Assembly (NCBI GenBank): GCA_964464175.1
Contig: CAYXFD010000007.1
Coordinates: 1-64,000 of the forward strand
Length of the DNA stretch: 64,000 nt
Direction: 5' to 3'
DNA from: CAYXFD01 sp964464175
GTDB taxonomy: Bacteria; Cloacimonadota; Cloacimonadia; Cloacimonadales; JAJBBL01
The translations under genes and the position numbers were made by a program. Shown piece by piece: positions 27,315 through 37,071 of the stretch; within the stretch, counting starts at the first letter, position 1, and each line of letters starts with the position of its first letter. The notes under the pieces are model-generated. The model had not been told where the DNA came from. It worked only from the letters and a program-made list of their open reading frames with translations, and made no database searches.

Positions 27315-28693
27315 TAAGTCCTCTCGTTAGTAGTTTTCTGATCCTGCTTCATTGATAATACCCGGGCTGCATAGATTAAACCTATAGTTAAGTACAGGTA
27401 AAAATTTACACCTATCAGTTCACCGAAATTAATGTTAACGATGGAAGTTATCAGAAGTGCAATTAGCAGGTAAAGAATCGGCTTATCAAAGCTCTTACTC
27501 ATTTTCACGAGATAGCTGACACAGGTTAATAATATCGCCATAAAAATTGAAAAGCCGATCAATCCCAATTCTGCCAGAGTTTCAGAAAAAACATTGTGAG
27601 GAAACGGTAATGGTGAAACCCCGGCGAAACTCCCCAAGCCTGCTCCGAAGATCTTGTTTTGCCAGAACATATCTAAAGCCTGTAAATTGGCAGCAAGTCT
27701 CAACTGTATTGTTACCTGACTGCTATGATCCCTGGTCAGGAGCCTCTCTGAGATATGGGACGGCATGAAGTAAATGGCAGCTAAGATAATCAGAACAGAG
27801 AAAAGTGTTATTAATACCAGATAGAAGATTCGCAGACGAACTGAAATTAAAAAAATGAAAGCAAGAGCAAGTATTATTGATAATAGCGGACCACGCGAAC
27901 CGGTTAAAAAAGCCAAAAAAGTTTGAAGCAAGATTAAGAAAACAAGAAGAGAAATCTTTCCGAGATTCTTTGAAGGTTCGGCAAAATATACCCTGATCAG
28001 GAACAGCTCTGCCAGAATCGCATAGGTCAGGTGACGTGCTACCCAAATCGTATTTAGTCCAAGAGTTGAAAATCTGCCGTGTATTTCTGCCCCATAATAG
28101 GTTTCCAGCCCCACAATACTTAGAATACAGAAACCGGTGAAGAAAACTCCGAAACAGGTAATTCCCTTCGCTATTGCCACGAAATCACTTTTATCTTTCA
28201 CTAAAAAGATAGGGAGATAACAGAGGATGATATTGGTAAAGTAGGTACGTAGTTTTTCTCCTCCATACGATCTCTCTGGGGTAATAAAGAAAACAGATAT
28301 GGTCAGGTAGAGGATCATAAAAAGAAGATACTTATCAATTGACAAAGAGGGCATTCGAAGAGTAAATCCAATAACATTGGCATAAAGAATTGCTAACACC
28401 GGTATGATAAATACTCCGTAAAAAAGAATGGCAAGATAATTACCGGTAAGAGCAGCAAAGCTGGTGATGATTATATGATAGCTGAGAGCAAGAGTAATTA
28501 TGCCTGTTTTACTGTGTGCTATCAATAGATAACCGATAACCAGATAATATAACACTGTCCAGCTCTTCATCGGATAGAGTGCAAAAGAAGAGGTAATGAG
28601 CAAAACAACCAAAAAAGATATAACGGTGAGCAGCTTCGGGACTTGAAAGCCGGGGTTGATCATTTGGTCTGAGGAATTTGTTAGTGTATTCAT
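27314..28693 (-). CDS. O-antigen ligase/polymerase-like membrane protein
   Basis: About 460 residues with ten or more hydrophobic helices. A large periplasmic-type loop near the middle includes GRFSTLGLNTIWVARHLTYA and FLTGSRGPLLSIIL, and FGAGLGSFAG...PHNVFSETLAELGLIGF carries the PHN and E-x2-G-x2-G features of the Wzy/WaaL/RfaL superfamily. It would join or polymerise glycan units at the periplasmic face. The longest frame begins at 28768 and overlaps the flippase gene by 50 bases; Met at 28693 removes most of that and is preferred, although no strong ribosome binding site is seen for either. Confidence 0.82.
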   Translation of the reverse strand: MNTLTNSSDQMINPGFQVPKLLTVISFLVVLLITSSFALYPMKSWTVLYYLVIGYLLIAHSKTGIITLALSYHIIITSFAALTGNYLAILFYGVFIIPVLAILYANVIGFTLRMPSLSIDKYLLFMILYLTISVFFITPERSYGGEKLRTYFTNIILCYLPIFLVKDKSDFVAIAKGITCFGVFFTGFCILSIVGLETYYGAEIHGRFSTLGLNTIWVARHLTYAILAELFLIRVYFAEPSKNLGKISLLVFLILLQTFLAFLTGSRGPLLSIILALAFIFLISVRLRIFYLVLITLFSVLIILAAIYFMPSHISERLLTRDHSSQVTIQLRLAANLQALDMFWQNKIFGAGLGSFAGVSPLPFPHNVFSETLAELGLIGFSIFMAILLTCVSYLVKMSKSFDKPILYLLIALLITSIVNINFGELIGVNFYLYLTIGLIYAARVLSMKQDQKTTNERT

Positions 28694-28718
28694 AATATTT
28701 TCATCTGAACCAACACTG

Positions 28719-30188
28719 CTAACTGCCGCTGAGGTTTGAAAATGAGAATCTGCCCGGCAGAACAGCATTCAACAACTTGATAGTCAGATCCTTAACTTTC
28801 TTCTGTTCCCAATAATAATTCAGACTCATAGCTATCAGTAAAGCTGCCAGGAAGCTAATTATCTTAGGAAGACCCATTAGATAACCTAACCACATCAGGA
28901 TCAACATCATAAACATACAGAGGAGATTATATCTGATGTAATGAAAGAGTCTTTTCAAGGGTATCATTAACAGGGTCATGTCAACCTTTAATCTGAGCAT
29001 CCGGACAATTATATCTCCGGCAACAAAGAATACGATCGTTCCGTGAAAACCGGCAAGCTTATAACCGAGGAAGATGGTAATGATCCTCGAGATAAGAAGA
29101 ACAATGGCATAAATGAGATTGATGTAAGGCTTCTGCTTTATATTTGAGACGAAAGTAGAGGGTACTCCCAGGACATAAACCATCATCAACAGGGGAAACG
29201 TTTGCAGGGAAAAAATTGCCAGCTGCCAGCTCTTATCAAAAAAAATGTGAATGATCTCTCGGGCGAAAAAGTGTATTCCCAGCAGAACGGGAAAGAGGAT
29301 AAAGGTCACCGGGAAGAGCAGAGAGAAGAGAGAATTCCTGATCTTTTCATTCTCTCTTAGATTTGAATAATGTGGGAAAGATACTTTTGCTATTGAATTC
29401 ATCACCAGGCTTACGGGAATAGTAACTGCAGCAAAGGGAAGCTGGAACTCGGGAGCTAATAACTTACCGATAACGATGACGACAAAAATTGTAGGGAATT
29501 GCAGAGCAAAAGTTAAGAAAATCTGCTCCAGACCACTGTAGAACATGAATTTTCTCGCAGTTTTATCTATGCCGAATCTTTTGGACTGACGATAGGGGAG
29601 GATATTTATTCCTTTCCAGTTGGCATGTCTAATCAGCATCAATAATTCCAGCCCTTCAGAGAAAAAGACCAGTAATAACAATACCCCTAAGGCAGGGTAA
29701 AAAAAAGCAAAACTGATAATTCCGCCATAAAGGAGGATCTGCTTGATGATCAGAGCGATTGAGATTCCTTTAAAATCAAGGATGGAACTAAGCTTGGTTA
29801 CTACGATTACCTTCATTCCTTCAATGAGCGGGAAAAGTATTAGTAGTATCCTGAGAGATTGGTTAAATTGACCACGAACAAAGAAAGAAGTTATGGTTTC
29901 ACTGAAAAAGAGGATAAACGATAGAGCAACTGCAACGATTATAGAGATGTGAAAAAAGAGATTCCAGCGATTTTCTCTTGTCTCCGGAGGAGCTGACATA
30001 TAAAGAATATTCGTACCAAGAGGAATTACTGTCAGTAAAATTAGGACAAAGGCTTGGAAAGACTTAAATATGGAAATGTCTTCCCGGAGAAAAAATCTAA
30101 CCAGAAAAGGTATTGTAACAATACTCATTACTCTGATCAGAAAATTAGCGGTGAAATTCCAGAGACTGGAAGTAATGAATTTACTCAT
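28719..30188 (-). CDS. Polysaccharide flippase (Wzx/MATE-like)
   Basis: A 489-residue polytopic protein with 12-14 predicted helices and the N-terminal SSLWNFTANFLIRVMSIVTIPFL pattern of the polysaccharide transporter branch of the MOP superfamily. It moves undecaprenyl-linked repeat units across the inner membrane. It is followed by the polymerase-like gene and preceded by the Wzz-like gene, the usual company of a Wzx/Wzy pathway. The helices carry few charged residues, with a basic cytoplasmic C-terminus. Confidence 0.87.
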   Translation of the reverse strand: MSKFITSSLWNFTANFLIRVMSIVTIPFLVRFFLREDISIFKSFQAFVLILLTVIPLGTNILYMSAPPETRENRWNLFFHISIIVAVALSFILFFSETITSFFVRGQFNQSLRILLILFPLIEGMKVIVVTKLSSILDFKGISIALIIKQILLYGGIISFAFFYPALGVLLLLVFFSEGLELLMLIRHANWKGINILPYRQSKRFGIDKTARKFMFYSGLEQIFLTFALQFPTIFVVIVIGKLLAPEFQLPFAAVTIPVSLVMNSIAKVSFPHYSNLRENEKIRNSLFSLLFPVTFILFPVLLGIHFFAREIIHIFFDKSWQLAIFSLQTFPLLMMVYVLGVPSTFVSNIKQKPYINLIYAIVLLISRIITIFLGYKLAGFHGTIVFFVAGDIIVRMLRLKVDMTLLMIPLKRLFHYIRYNLLCMFMMLILMWLGYLMGLPKIISFLAALLIAMSLNYYWEQKKVKDLTIKLLNAVLPGRFSFSNLSGS

Positions 30189-30279
30189 CGTGTCTTGCTG
30201 AAGGTTTAATTTTGTTTCTCAAAATTTTGCTGACTGATATACAGGCAAAATAGATATCGCCTGAGTTATCAGCCGAGAC

Positions 30280-31458
30280 CTACCGTCGGAACAATTCATC
30301 AAAGAATGACTTTAACTTATTTTTGCGGGGTGTGTTGGTAAAGACCTCATAAGTGTAGGCAAAAAGGGAGGACACGATCAGGGAGAGTGCAAAAGCAATT
30401 ATTACGATCAAAGCTCTCCTTGGCTTGCTTCGCAACCCGGCAGGTACAGGACTGTCGATAATCTCGAAAGTCGAAATGTCACTCAGTTCATCCAGTTTAG
30501 CCTGCTCATACTGGGGATAGAGAAACTCGACTACCTTCTTCTGAATTTCAATATTGAGATTCAACTGTATAAACTGATTGTTTACACCAGGTACTTTATC
30601 AATATCAAGGATGTATTTAGGACCAACTTCTTTTCCACTTTTCTCCATTTCCTTGATACGATTATCAATTACAGCCAACTTCTTAGTCAATGTAACTACT
30701 ATTTCAGCTTCTTCAGCCATAAATCTTCGGGCGTATTCCAATTCGATTTCGGTCTCCATTCTTTGGGCTGCTAATTCAGCATACTGCTTTACAATTGCCT
30801 CTGTTTGAGCCTGAAGATCAATAACTCTGTGTTCTGTTTGAAAAGCTTCCAGTTGGTTAGTCAATCGGGCAAAATTCTCTTCAAAAGCAGAGATCTGCTG
30901 TTCCAGAAACATTCTCCGCTCACGTCCCTTGGACATCTTTGAAGTCAGATGATATTCCTCTAACATCTCGAAATATGCCTGGGCAATATCACGGGAAAGA
31001 TAACGATCCTTAGTTTCAATAGTGAAAGTAATCATACCTGTTTCTATTTCATAACCTGCCGAGAGAACATTTTCGTTAAGATTAAGCACAGCCTTCTCCA
31101 TGATAACCAGGGGGTCTTTGTCTTTTATCTCAAAATATTCAATTAAATCAAAACGATTGATTATTTTTTCCGAAAAGTTCCTGCTTCGTATTATATTGAT
31201 ATAGTTCTGAGCGCTGCCGGTAGCCCCTTGACCAAGAAAAGTTGCTCCTAAACCTCCCAAAAAACCACCGGAGAAAGGTAAGGCAGTCTGCTGCTGGCTG
31301 ATAGTCATAAAGCTAACCGATGATTTCCAGTATTGAGTGGCCAGCAAGCTATAGATAATGAAGGCAACCGTAATGATAAAAGTTGTGATGAGGATAAATT
31401 TCTTTCTCTTAGCCAAGACAATTAGGATATCAAGGATATCAATGTCGATTTTTTTCAT
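30280..31458 (-). CDS. Wzz-like polysaccharide chain-length regulator
   Basis: A 392-residue protein with two transmembrane helices at the ends (about 18-38 and 350-372) and a large coiled periplasmic region between them, the layout of Wzz/GNVR-domain proteins. The C-terminal SPVPAGLRSKPRRALIVI has the Pro-rich segment before TM2. No Walker motifs or tyrosine cluster are present, so it is not a BY-kinase fusion. A glycine-rich loop near residue 65-80 (GGFLGGLGATFLGQG) is unusual. It controls glycan length with the Wzy-like protein. First gene of the operon. Confidence 0.88.
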   Translation of the reverse strand: MKKIDIDILDILIVLAKRKKFILITTFIITVAFIIYSLLATQYWKSSVSFMTISQQQTALPFSGGFLGGLGATFLGQGATGSAQNYINIIRSRNFSEKIINRFDLIEYFEIKDKDPLVIMEKAVLNLNENVLSAGYEIETGMITFTIETKDRYLSRDIAQAYFEMLEEYHLTSKMSKGRERRMFLEQQISAFEENFARLTNQLEAFQTEHRVIDLQAQTEAIVKQYAELAAQRMETEIELEYARRFMAEEAEIVVTLTKKLAVIDNRIKEMEKSGKEVGPKYILDIDKVPGVNNQFIQLNLNIEIQKKVVEFLYPQYEQAKLDELSDISTFEIIDSPVPAGLRSKPRRALIVIIAFALSLIVSSLFAYTYEVFTNTPRKNKLKSFFDELFRR

Positions 31459-31690
31459 ATCTCTTCCGAAATTTTTTATTCATGATTTTATCTCAGCTCT
31501 TGCTGTCAAACAAAAAATAGGTTTAACAAGCGGCAATTAGACCGAAATAATAGAGCTTTCAAATGAAGTTCTGCAAACCGATTTGAGGTTAAGAGGCAAA
31601 ACTACTCTTTCCGAAATAGGTAATACTAACTATTCGCTGCATCATGTTTGGTTGATGATGCACAGAAACAGATTTACCGGGAAGATTCTC

Positions 31691-32350
31691 TTATTCTAAC
31701 AATGAGCTGCTCGAAGGGCAAATATCTTTCAAAGGACAGGCAGGACATCTTGGATTTCTGGGGAGACAGATCTTTTGTCCGAAAGCGACAAGATAAGAGT
31801 TGATCTTCAGCCAGTATTCGGGTGGAAGTTTGTTTCGCAGAACAGTTTCTGTTTCGAGAGGTGTTTTAGTGTTAACATATTTCCAGCGGTTGCTGATTCT
31901 GTGAACATGGGTATCGACACAGATGGCAGGTTTTCCGAAAGCAGTAGCCCTAACGAGATTAGCGGTTTTCCTGCCTACACCGGGGAGTCTTATCAGGTCT
32001 TCGATCTCAGAGGGTATTTGCCCCTGGAATTCCTCTCTAATGATCTGAGGGAGCTTCTTTAGCTGGGTTGCTTTTTGACGGTAGAAACCTACAGGATAGA
32101 TCAGCTGTTCAATCTGTTCAGGAGTCAGTTTGTCTAATGTTTCGAAATCTGATACTACCGGAAAAAGCTTTGCTATTACTTTTGCCGTTATCTGATCTGT
32201 TGTCCGGGAACTTAGTATTGTCGCAATGAGAATCTTAAAAGGGTTATTTTGCTGCAAGGCAACGAATTTTACTACCGGAGCTGCTAATCCGGCAATGACC
32301 GGTTCGAGTCTTTGAAATGCTGTCTGAATATCAAATCTCATGTTTTTCAT
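31691..32350 (-). CDS. nth: Endonuclease III (DNA glycosylase/AP lyase)
   Basis: About 219 residues. The helix-hairpin-helix LPGVGRKTANLV carries the catalytic Lys, VDTHVHRISNRW carries the catalytic Asp, and the C-terminus has a C-x6-C-x2-C-x5-C cluster (CLPRNPRCPACPLKDIC) for the 4Fe-4S centre. It removes oxidised pyrimidines in base-excision repair. The frame extends to a TTG at 32374, but Met at 32350 is preferred; neither has a convincing ribosome binding site. It lies 39-63 bases after the sirtuin gene. Confidence 0.95.
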   Translation of the reverse strand: MKNMRFDIQTAFQRLEPVIAGLAAPVVKFVALQQNNPFKILIATILSSRTTDQITAKVIAKLFPVVSDFETLDKLTPEQIEQLIYPVGFYRQKATQLKKLPQIIREEFQGQIPSEIEDLIRLPGVGRKTANLVRATAFGKPAICVDTHVHRISNRWKYVNTKTPLETETVLRNKLPPEYWLKINSYLVAFGQKICLPRNPRCPACPLKDICPSSSSLLE

Positions 32351-32413
32351 CTGTATTCTGTCGGAATCTCTCAATGATTATGGCTATTCTTAGTTCACTT
32401 TTAATTGGCGCGA

Positions 32414-33163
32414 TTATCTGCTCTTTTCCGGAAGCCAGATATTAACAAGCTCAGGCAGGATCATTCCGGATAGTCCTTGATGAAATTCATCAAGGAAGTT
32501 AAGGTTTTCCGGCGGGTCAAGATTGATCCCAATTGTAAAGGCTCCGGCATGCTTAGCTATCAGAAGGAATTGGGCTGCGGGATAGACAACACCGCTGGTG
32601 CCTACGGTAAGAAAATACTTTGTATCACGGAGAAAAGCCATGATTTCATCTAAGTGATAAGGAATTTCACCGAACCAGACAACATCAGGTCTGACACTCC
32701 CTTTGCATTTAAGGCATTTGGGAACGCTTTCCTTTGAGTCAGTTTTCGTTGTAGGAACTGAAATACCACAGTCAGAGCAAAAGCTGCGATGAATAGTTCC
32801 GTGCATTTCCAGAACTCTTTCCGATCCCGCTAAACCGTGCAAACCGTCAATATTTTGGGTAATAAGAAGGAAATTATCACCTAAAAAATTCTCCAGCCTT
32901 TTAAGGGCATAATGTCCGGAATTAGGCTTAACAGTAAGGATTTGCTGCAACCTTTGCCGGTAGAATTTCCAGACCATTTCCGGGTCTCTGATAAATCCTT
33001 CCGGAGTTGCTACATCTTCAACCGGATGGTTTTCCCAAAGCCCGTTAGCATCTCGGAAGGTCTTGATACCGGATTCAGCACTTATTCCTGCGCCTGTCAG
33101 AACAGCTACTTTGTCCTTTTTCGTCAGTTTCAGTTTTGTTTTGTCTCTCAGATTGTACTCCAT
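32414..33163 (-). CDS. cobB: NAD-dependent protein deacylase (sirtuin)
   Basis: A 249-residue sirtuin. GAGISAESGIKTFRD binds NAD, TQNIDGLHGLAG and the catalytic His in LEMHGTIHRS follow, and two Cys pairs (CSDC, CLKC) form the zinc ribbon. GTSGVVYPAA is the GTS motif. The FYRQR segment has the Y-x-x-R pattern of class III sirtuins, which prefer succinyl/malonyl-lysine; that preference is inferred. It lies between wecB and nth on the same strand. Confidence 0.94.
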   Translation of the reverse strand: MEYNLRDKTKLKLTKKDKVAVLTGAGISAESGIKTFRDANGLWENHPVEDVATPEGFIRDPEMVWKFYRQRLQQILTVKPNSGHYALKRLENFLGDNFLLITQNIDGLHGLAGSERVLEMHGTIHRSFCSDCGISVPTTKTDSKESVPKCLKCKGSVRPDVVWFGEIPYHLDEIMAFLRDTKYFLTVGTSGVVYPAAQFLLIAKHAGAFTIGINLDPPENLNFLDEFHQGLSGMILPELVNIWLPEKSR

Positions 33164-33183
33164 AAGCGATTGTACTTCCTGGT

Positions 33184-34275
33184 TTAATGCGAAGTTTGCT
33201 GATTTTTTGGGTCAAACTCATTGATCAAAGCTACCATCTTTTCTGCTACCTCCGAACCGTACAACAGGGGGTAATCAGAAGGAGCGTTATGATTGCTGAT
33301 CTTCTCCGGAAAAGCTTCATCATAGGGATTGATCAAAACATTCCAGCCTGCTTCCACCGTTTCTACCCATTCTGTTTCGTCACGGATAGTCAGGCATGGT
33401 ACCTTCAAGATATATGCCTCTTTTTGAATACCACCAGAATCGGTGAGAATTTTTTTGGAGTTCTTTTGCAGAAAAATAAAATCTATATAGTTTACCGGAG
33501 CTACAAAGGTTATTCCGGGAAATAGTTCAGCCGGCGGTTTGCTTTCATTTGTAGTCAGAACCTTCATAGTTCTGGGATGTACAGGGAAAACAACGGGAGT
33601 CTTTAAATCATTCAACCGGGTCAGAAGATTATGAAGATAATCATAATTATCTACATTTTGCGGTCTGTGCAGAGTAAGCAGATAGTATTCTCCTGATCTC
33701 AGATTGTGTTTTTCCAAAAGAGCAACCCGGTCTTTACCTTTATTAAGAGCCATCTTAAGAGAATCTACCATGATATCACCGGTAAGGTAAGTTTTGTCGG
33801 AAAGACCTTCATTTTGCAGATTCTCTACCGCGGTTTCTGTTGGGGTAAAGAGATAATCAGAAACGTGATCGGCAACTATCCTGTTTATCTCTTCGGGCAT
33901 TGTCCGGTTAAAACTTCTTAGGCCCGCTTCGATATGAACTACCGGAATATTCAGTTTAGCAGCAGCCAAAGCCCCGGCGAGGGTGCTGTTCGTATCTCCG
34001 AAAACAACTACTAAATCGGGTTTTTCTTCCGTAAAGACAATTTCCAATTTTATGAGCATTTTACCGGTTTGTGCTCCGTGATTATCGGAACCGATCTCAA
34101 GATGATAATCGGGAGTGGGAATTTCCAGATCAGTAAAGAAGGAGTCTGACATATTAACATCATAATGCTGACCGGTATGAACAATGACTTCTCGGTGGTG
34201 TTTTCTAACCTCCCGGGAAAAAGGAGCAAGTTTAACAAATTGCGGTCTTGCTCCGACTATCGAAATTATTTTCAT
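33184..34275 (-). CDS. wecB: UDP-N-acetylglucosamine 2-epimerase (non-hydrolysing)
   Basis: A 363-residue enzyme interconverting UDP-GlcNAc and UDP-ManNAc. The N-terminal IISIVGARPQFVKLAP, VHTGQHYD, VFGDTNSTLAGALAAAKLNIPVVHIEAGLRS and C-terminal LTDSGGIQKEAYILKVPCLTIRDETEWVET are all classic. It supplies ManNAc-type sugar for the surface glycan made by the cluster downstream at 24-31 kb. It is separated from the sirtuin gene by only 20 bases. Confidence 0.95.
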   Translation of the reverse strand: MKIISIVGARPQFVKLAPFSREVRKHHREVIVHTGQHYDVNMSDSFFTDLEIPTPDYHLEIGSDNHGAQTGKMLIKLEIVFTEEKPDLVVVFGDTNSTLAGALAAAKLNIPVVHIEAGLRSFNRTMPEEINRIVADHVSDYLFTPTETAVENLQNEGLSDKTYLTGDIMVDSLKMALNKGKDRVALLEKHNLRSGEYYLLTLHRPQNVDNYDYLHNLLTRLNDLKTPVVFPVHPRTMKVLTTNESKPPAELFPGITFVAPVNYIDFIFLQKNSKKILTDSGGIQKEAYILKVPCLTIRDETEWVETVEAGWNVLINPYDEAFPEKISNHNAPSDYPLLYGSEVAEKMVALINEFDPKNQQTSH

Positions 34276-34334
34276 TTATACCTCACTATATACATAATAA
34301 TAATGCCTGTTTGGCCTAAGCTATATGGTTTTCT

Positions 34335-35054
34335 CTATGATCTTACAAACTGCCGGCAGTAAGGATCTTTACTGTACTTTAGCTCTCTATAGTCTCCGGT
34401 GAATTTGATTTCCCCATTATCGATAACGACAATGTAATCAGCAGTTTTATCTATACAAAACACATCATGAGTGATTATTATAGCTGTATGTTTTTGTTTA
34501 TTCTGGATTTCAAGGATCAGTCCAGAGATATCCTCAGCAATCAAAGGATCGAGACCGGTAGTTGGTTCATCGTAAATAATATACTTCGGATCAAGAATAA
34601 TAGCCCGGGCTAAAGCAGCCCGTTTTTGCATACCCCCGCTAAGTTCAGACGGCATCTTAAGGTGAACTTCCGGTAATCCTACCAGAGATAGTTTTTCATT
34701 CACCAGAGAAACTATCTCAGATTTGGTAAGCTTGGAATGTTCTATCAGGGGAAAAGCAACATTCTGGAAGACGTTCAAAGAATCAAACAGAGCTGAGCTT
34801 TGAAAGAGAAGAGCCATCTTTTGCCGGAGTAGATTCAGCTCCTCCTCTTTAAGGGCAAAAATATTCGTTCCATCGATAAGAATCCTACCGGAGGAAGGCT
34901 TGAGCAAGCCAATGACTGTTTTCATTAGAACGGTTTTACCGCTCCCGCTTCTCCCGGCGATTACCGTAATTCTCTCTTCAGGTATAGTCAGGCTCAGGTT
35001 CTTTATTACCGGTATCCCTGCAAAATCAACAGAGATTTTTTCAATTTCTATCAT
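34335..35054 (-). CDS. MlaF-like ABC transporter ATPase
   Basis: A 239-residue ATPase with Walker A GRSGSGKT, the Q-loop FQSSALFDSLNVFQNVAFPL typical of the Mla/Mce phospholipid-transport subgroup, signature LSGGMQKR, Walker B YIIYDEPTTGLD and His switch. MlaF works with an MlaE permease and an MCE-domain protein to move phospholipids between membranes; neither partner is next to it here. It overlaps the end of mtaB by 14 bases. Confidence 0.85.
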   Translation of the reverse strand: MIEIEKISVDFAGIPVIKNLSLTIPEERITVIAGRSGSGKTVLMKTVIGLLKPSSGRILIDGTNIFALKEEELNLLRQKMALLFQSSALFDSLNVFQNVAFPLIEHSKLTKSEIVSLVNEKLSLVGLPEVHLKMPSELSGGMQKRAALARAIILDPKYIIYDEPTTGLDPLIAEDISGLILEIQNKQKHTAIIITHDVFCIDKTADYIVVIDNGEIKFTGDYRELKYSKDPYCRQFVRS

Positions 35055-36357
35055 CGATAACGACCTCTAAACCATCATATATTTCTCTCTTGGGGATGCA
35101 AGTTATTAAATCCCCCTTATCCCAAACATCTGACTCCGGACAGAGATATAATCTAAGATAATGATCGGATAAAGCTGTCCAATATTCCCCTCTTTTTCTT
35201 TCTAAAATTCCTGCCATTTTTACCCTCTCCTTTAAAAGGTAAGTTATATACTCTCTTCTCTTTCTCACCATCAATTGAGACAGGCGGACAGATCTTTGCT
35301 TAACCTCTTTAGTTTGAGGTATCCCGGACATCCGGGCTGCTTTCGTGCCCGGTCTGCGGGAATAGGGGAAGATGTGGAGATAGACCAGAGGGAGCCGGTC
35401 AATAAAGGAAAGAGTTTCCTGAAACAGCTCTTCATTCTCTCCGGGAAGTCCGAGGATCAGATCACTACCGATAGCAGCATCGGGAAGGATTGCCTTGATC
35501 TTCATAAGCAGCCGGAGATAGTCTTCTTTGAAGTAAGGACGCCCCATAGCTTGCAAGATCTCATCAGAACCGCTTTGCAGTGGAATGTGCAGGTGGGGAC
35601 AGAGTTTTCTGCTCTGACTGAAATACTCCAAAATGGAATCATTTAGCAGTTGAGGTTCCAGAGAACTCAAGCGGATTTTTTTGACTTTCTCAATTTTTTC
35701 AATTTCGTTGAGAAGGCTGACTAAGGAATAGGGGTCCTTTTCTGAGAAGTCTTTACCGTAAAGCCCGAGATTAATCCCTGTCAGGACAAACTCCCGGTAA
35801 CCGTTTTCTGCTAACTGCCCGATCTGGGTAATAATTTCTTCCAGTTTTCTGCTCCGCGGTTTCCCTCTTGCTAATGGCACTGTGCAGTAAGCGCAAAAAT
35901 AATCACATCCATCCTGAATTTTAACAAAAGCTCTAGTCCGCTCAAAGAGTGAACCTGTTTTCTGTTCGGTAAACGTTTCAAAAAGAGAGGTATCTGCTAT
36001 GAAATCGTGCCTGTTCTCTTGCAGAAAAGAAAATATCCTGTCCTTGTTGTTGTTATCGACGATCAGGTCAATCTCGCCCATCTCCCTGATCCTTTCATCA
36101 TGTAGTTGGGCATAACAACCGGTAACGATAATCTTCACTTCCGGCTTTTCTCTTTTTTTCTCCAGAGCCCGCCGAATTGCGTTCCGCGATTTGTAATCAG
36201 TTCTGCCGGTTACGGTGCAGGTATTGATGATATAAATATCTGCCTCCTGAGTCAAAGAGACCGTTTCATATCCCTGCTGCCTGAAGTCATGCAAGATACA
36301 GGCTGATTCATATTGATTGACTTTACAACCAAAGGTTGCTATTGAGACTTTCTTCAT
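35041..36357 (-). CDS. mtaB: tRNA threonylcarbamoyladenosine methylthiotransferase
   Basis: A 438-residue radical-SAM methylthiotransferase. The N-terminal domain begins MKKVSIATFGCKVNQYES with the three Cys typical of UPF0004 (FGC, NTC, TGC), the radical SAM site is C-x3-C-x2-C in DGCDYFCAYCTVPLARG, and a TRAM-like C-terminal region follows. It converts t6A37 to ms2t6A in tRNAs reading ANN codons. FGCKVNQ distinguishes MtaB from MiaB. It overlaps the ABC ATPase gene by 14 bases. Confidence 0.92.
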   Translation of the reverse strand: MKKVSIATFGCKVNQYESACILHDFRQQGYETVSLTQEADIYIINTCTVTGRTDYKSRNAIRRALEKKREKPEVKIIVTGCYAQLHDERIREMGEIDLIVDNNNKDRIFSFLQENRHDFIADTSLFETFTEQKTGSLFERTRAFVKIQDGCDYFCAYCTVPLARGKPRSRKLEEIITQIGQLAENGYREFVLTGINLGLYGKDFSEKDPYSLVSLLNEIEKIEKVKKIRLSSLEPQLLNDSILEYFSQSRKLCPHLHIPLQSGSDEILQAMGRPYFKEDYLRLLMKIKAILPDAAIGSDLILGLPGENEELFQETLSFIDRLPLVYLHIFPYSRRPGTKAARMSGIPQTKEVKQRSVRLSQLMVRKRREYITYLLKERVKMAGILERKRGEYWTALSDHYLRLYLCPESDVWDKGDLITCIPKREIYDGLEVVIDDRN

Positions 36358-36391
36358 AGTTGAGGATTACAATTAATTGGTGTTTTTGTTG

Positions 36392-36994
36392 TTAGGAAAA
36401 ACTATCATTTTCAGTGAGGATTTTCCAGATAGCCCGAGCGTATATTTCATGTTCGATTTTCAGTACTCGCTCTGCAATTTCTTCCGGTGATAGGCAGTCT
36501 GCAATAGATGTCTTCTGCTGCATGACTATCTTTCCCTCGTCATAGTCTTCATTCACAAGATGAACTGTCGCTCCCGATTCTCTCTCTCCAGCTGTAAAAA
36601 CAGCCTGGTGAACAAAGCTGCCGTACATTCCCTTTCCGCCGAATTTCGGTAAAAGAGCAGGATGGATATTTAAAACAGGAATTCGGCAGTTTCTGAGAAA
36701 AGCGGTAGAGAGTTTTTTGAGAAAACCGGCTAAAGCAAGTAATTCGATATCATATTGACGCAGATAAAAGAGCAGTTTTTTCTCGAAAGCGGTCATATCT
36801 TTCAAAGAGATATGAAAATGTTCAATCCCTAATTCCAAGCATTTTATGATTACCGGAGCCTGCAGGTTGCTTACTGTCAGAAATCGTATTTTGACCGGGA
36901 GTTTCTTATCTTGAAACCATTGATGAATGGCGGCAAAATTAGAACCTCTGCTCTTTCCGGAGGTAAGGATTGCAATTGCTCTTTCTGAATTCAT
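36392..36994 (-). CDS. purN: Phosphoribosylglycinamide formyltransferase
   Basis: A 200-residue enzyme using 10-formyl-THF to formylate GAR in purine synthesis. The N-terminus AILTSGKSRGSNFAAI is the phosphate-binding loop, and NIHPALLPKFGGKGMYG carries the catalytic Asn-His pair. SGATVHLVNEDYDEGKIVMQ contains the catalytic Asp region. Length is normal for PurN. It is encoded between aspS and mtaB on the same strand. Confidence 0.93.
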   Translation of the reverse strand: MNSERAIAILTSGKSRGSNFAAIHQWFQDKKLPVKIRFLTVSNLQAPVIIKCLELGIEHFHISLKDMTAFEKKLLFYLRQYDIELLALAGFLKKLSTAFLRNCRIPVLNIHPALLPKFGGKGMYGSFVHQAVFTAGERESGATVHLVNEDYDEGKIVMQQKTSIADCLSPEEIAERVLKIEHEIYARAIWKILTENDSFS

Positions 36995-37071
36995 AGGTCT
37001 GATCAGGATATTGTATCCGGTGGCTTTCTCTTATCCAGAGAAGACCATTTCCGGTACACTAACTCTGTTTG

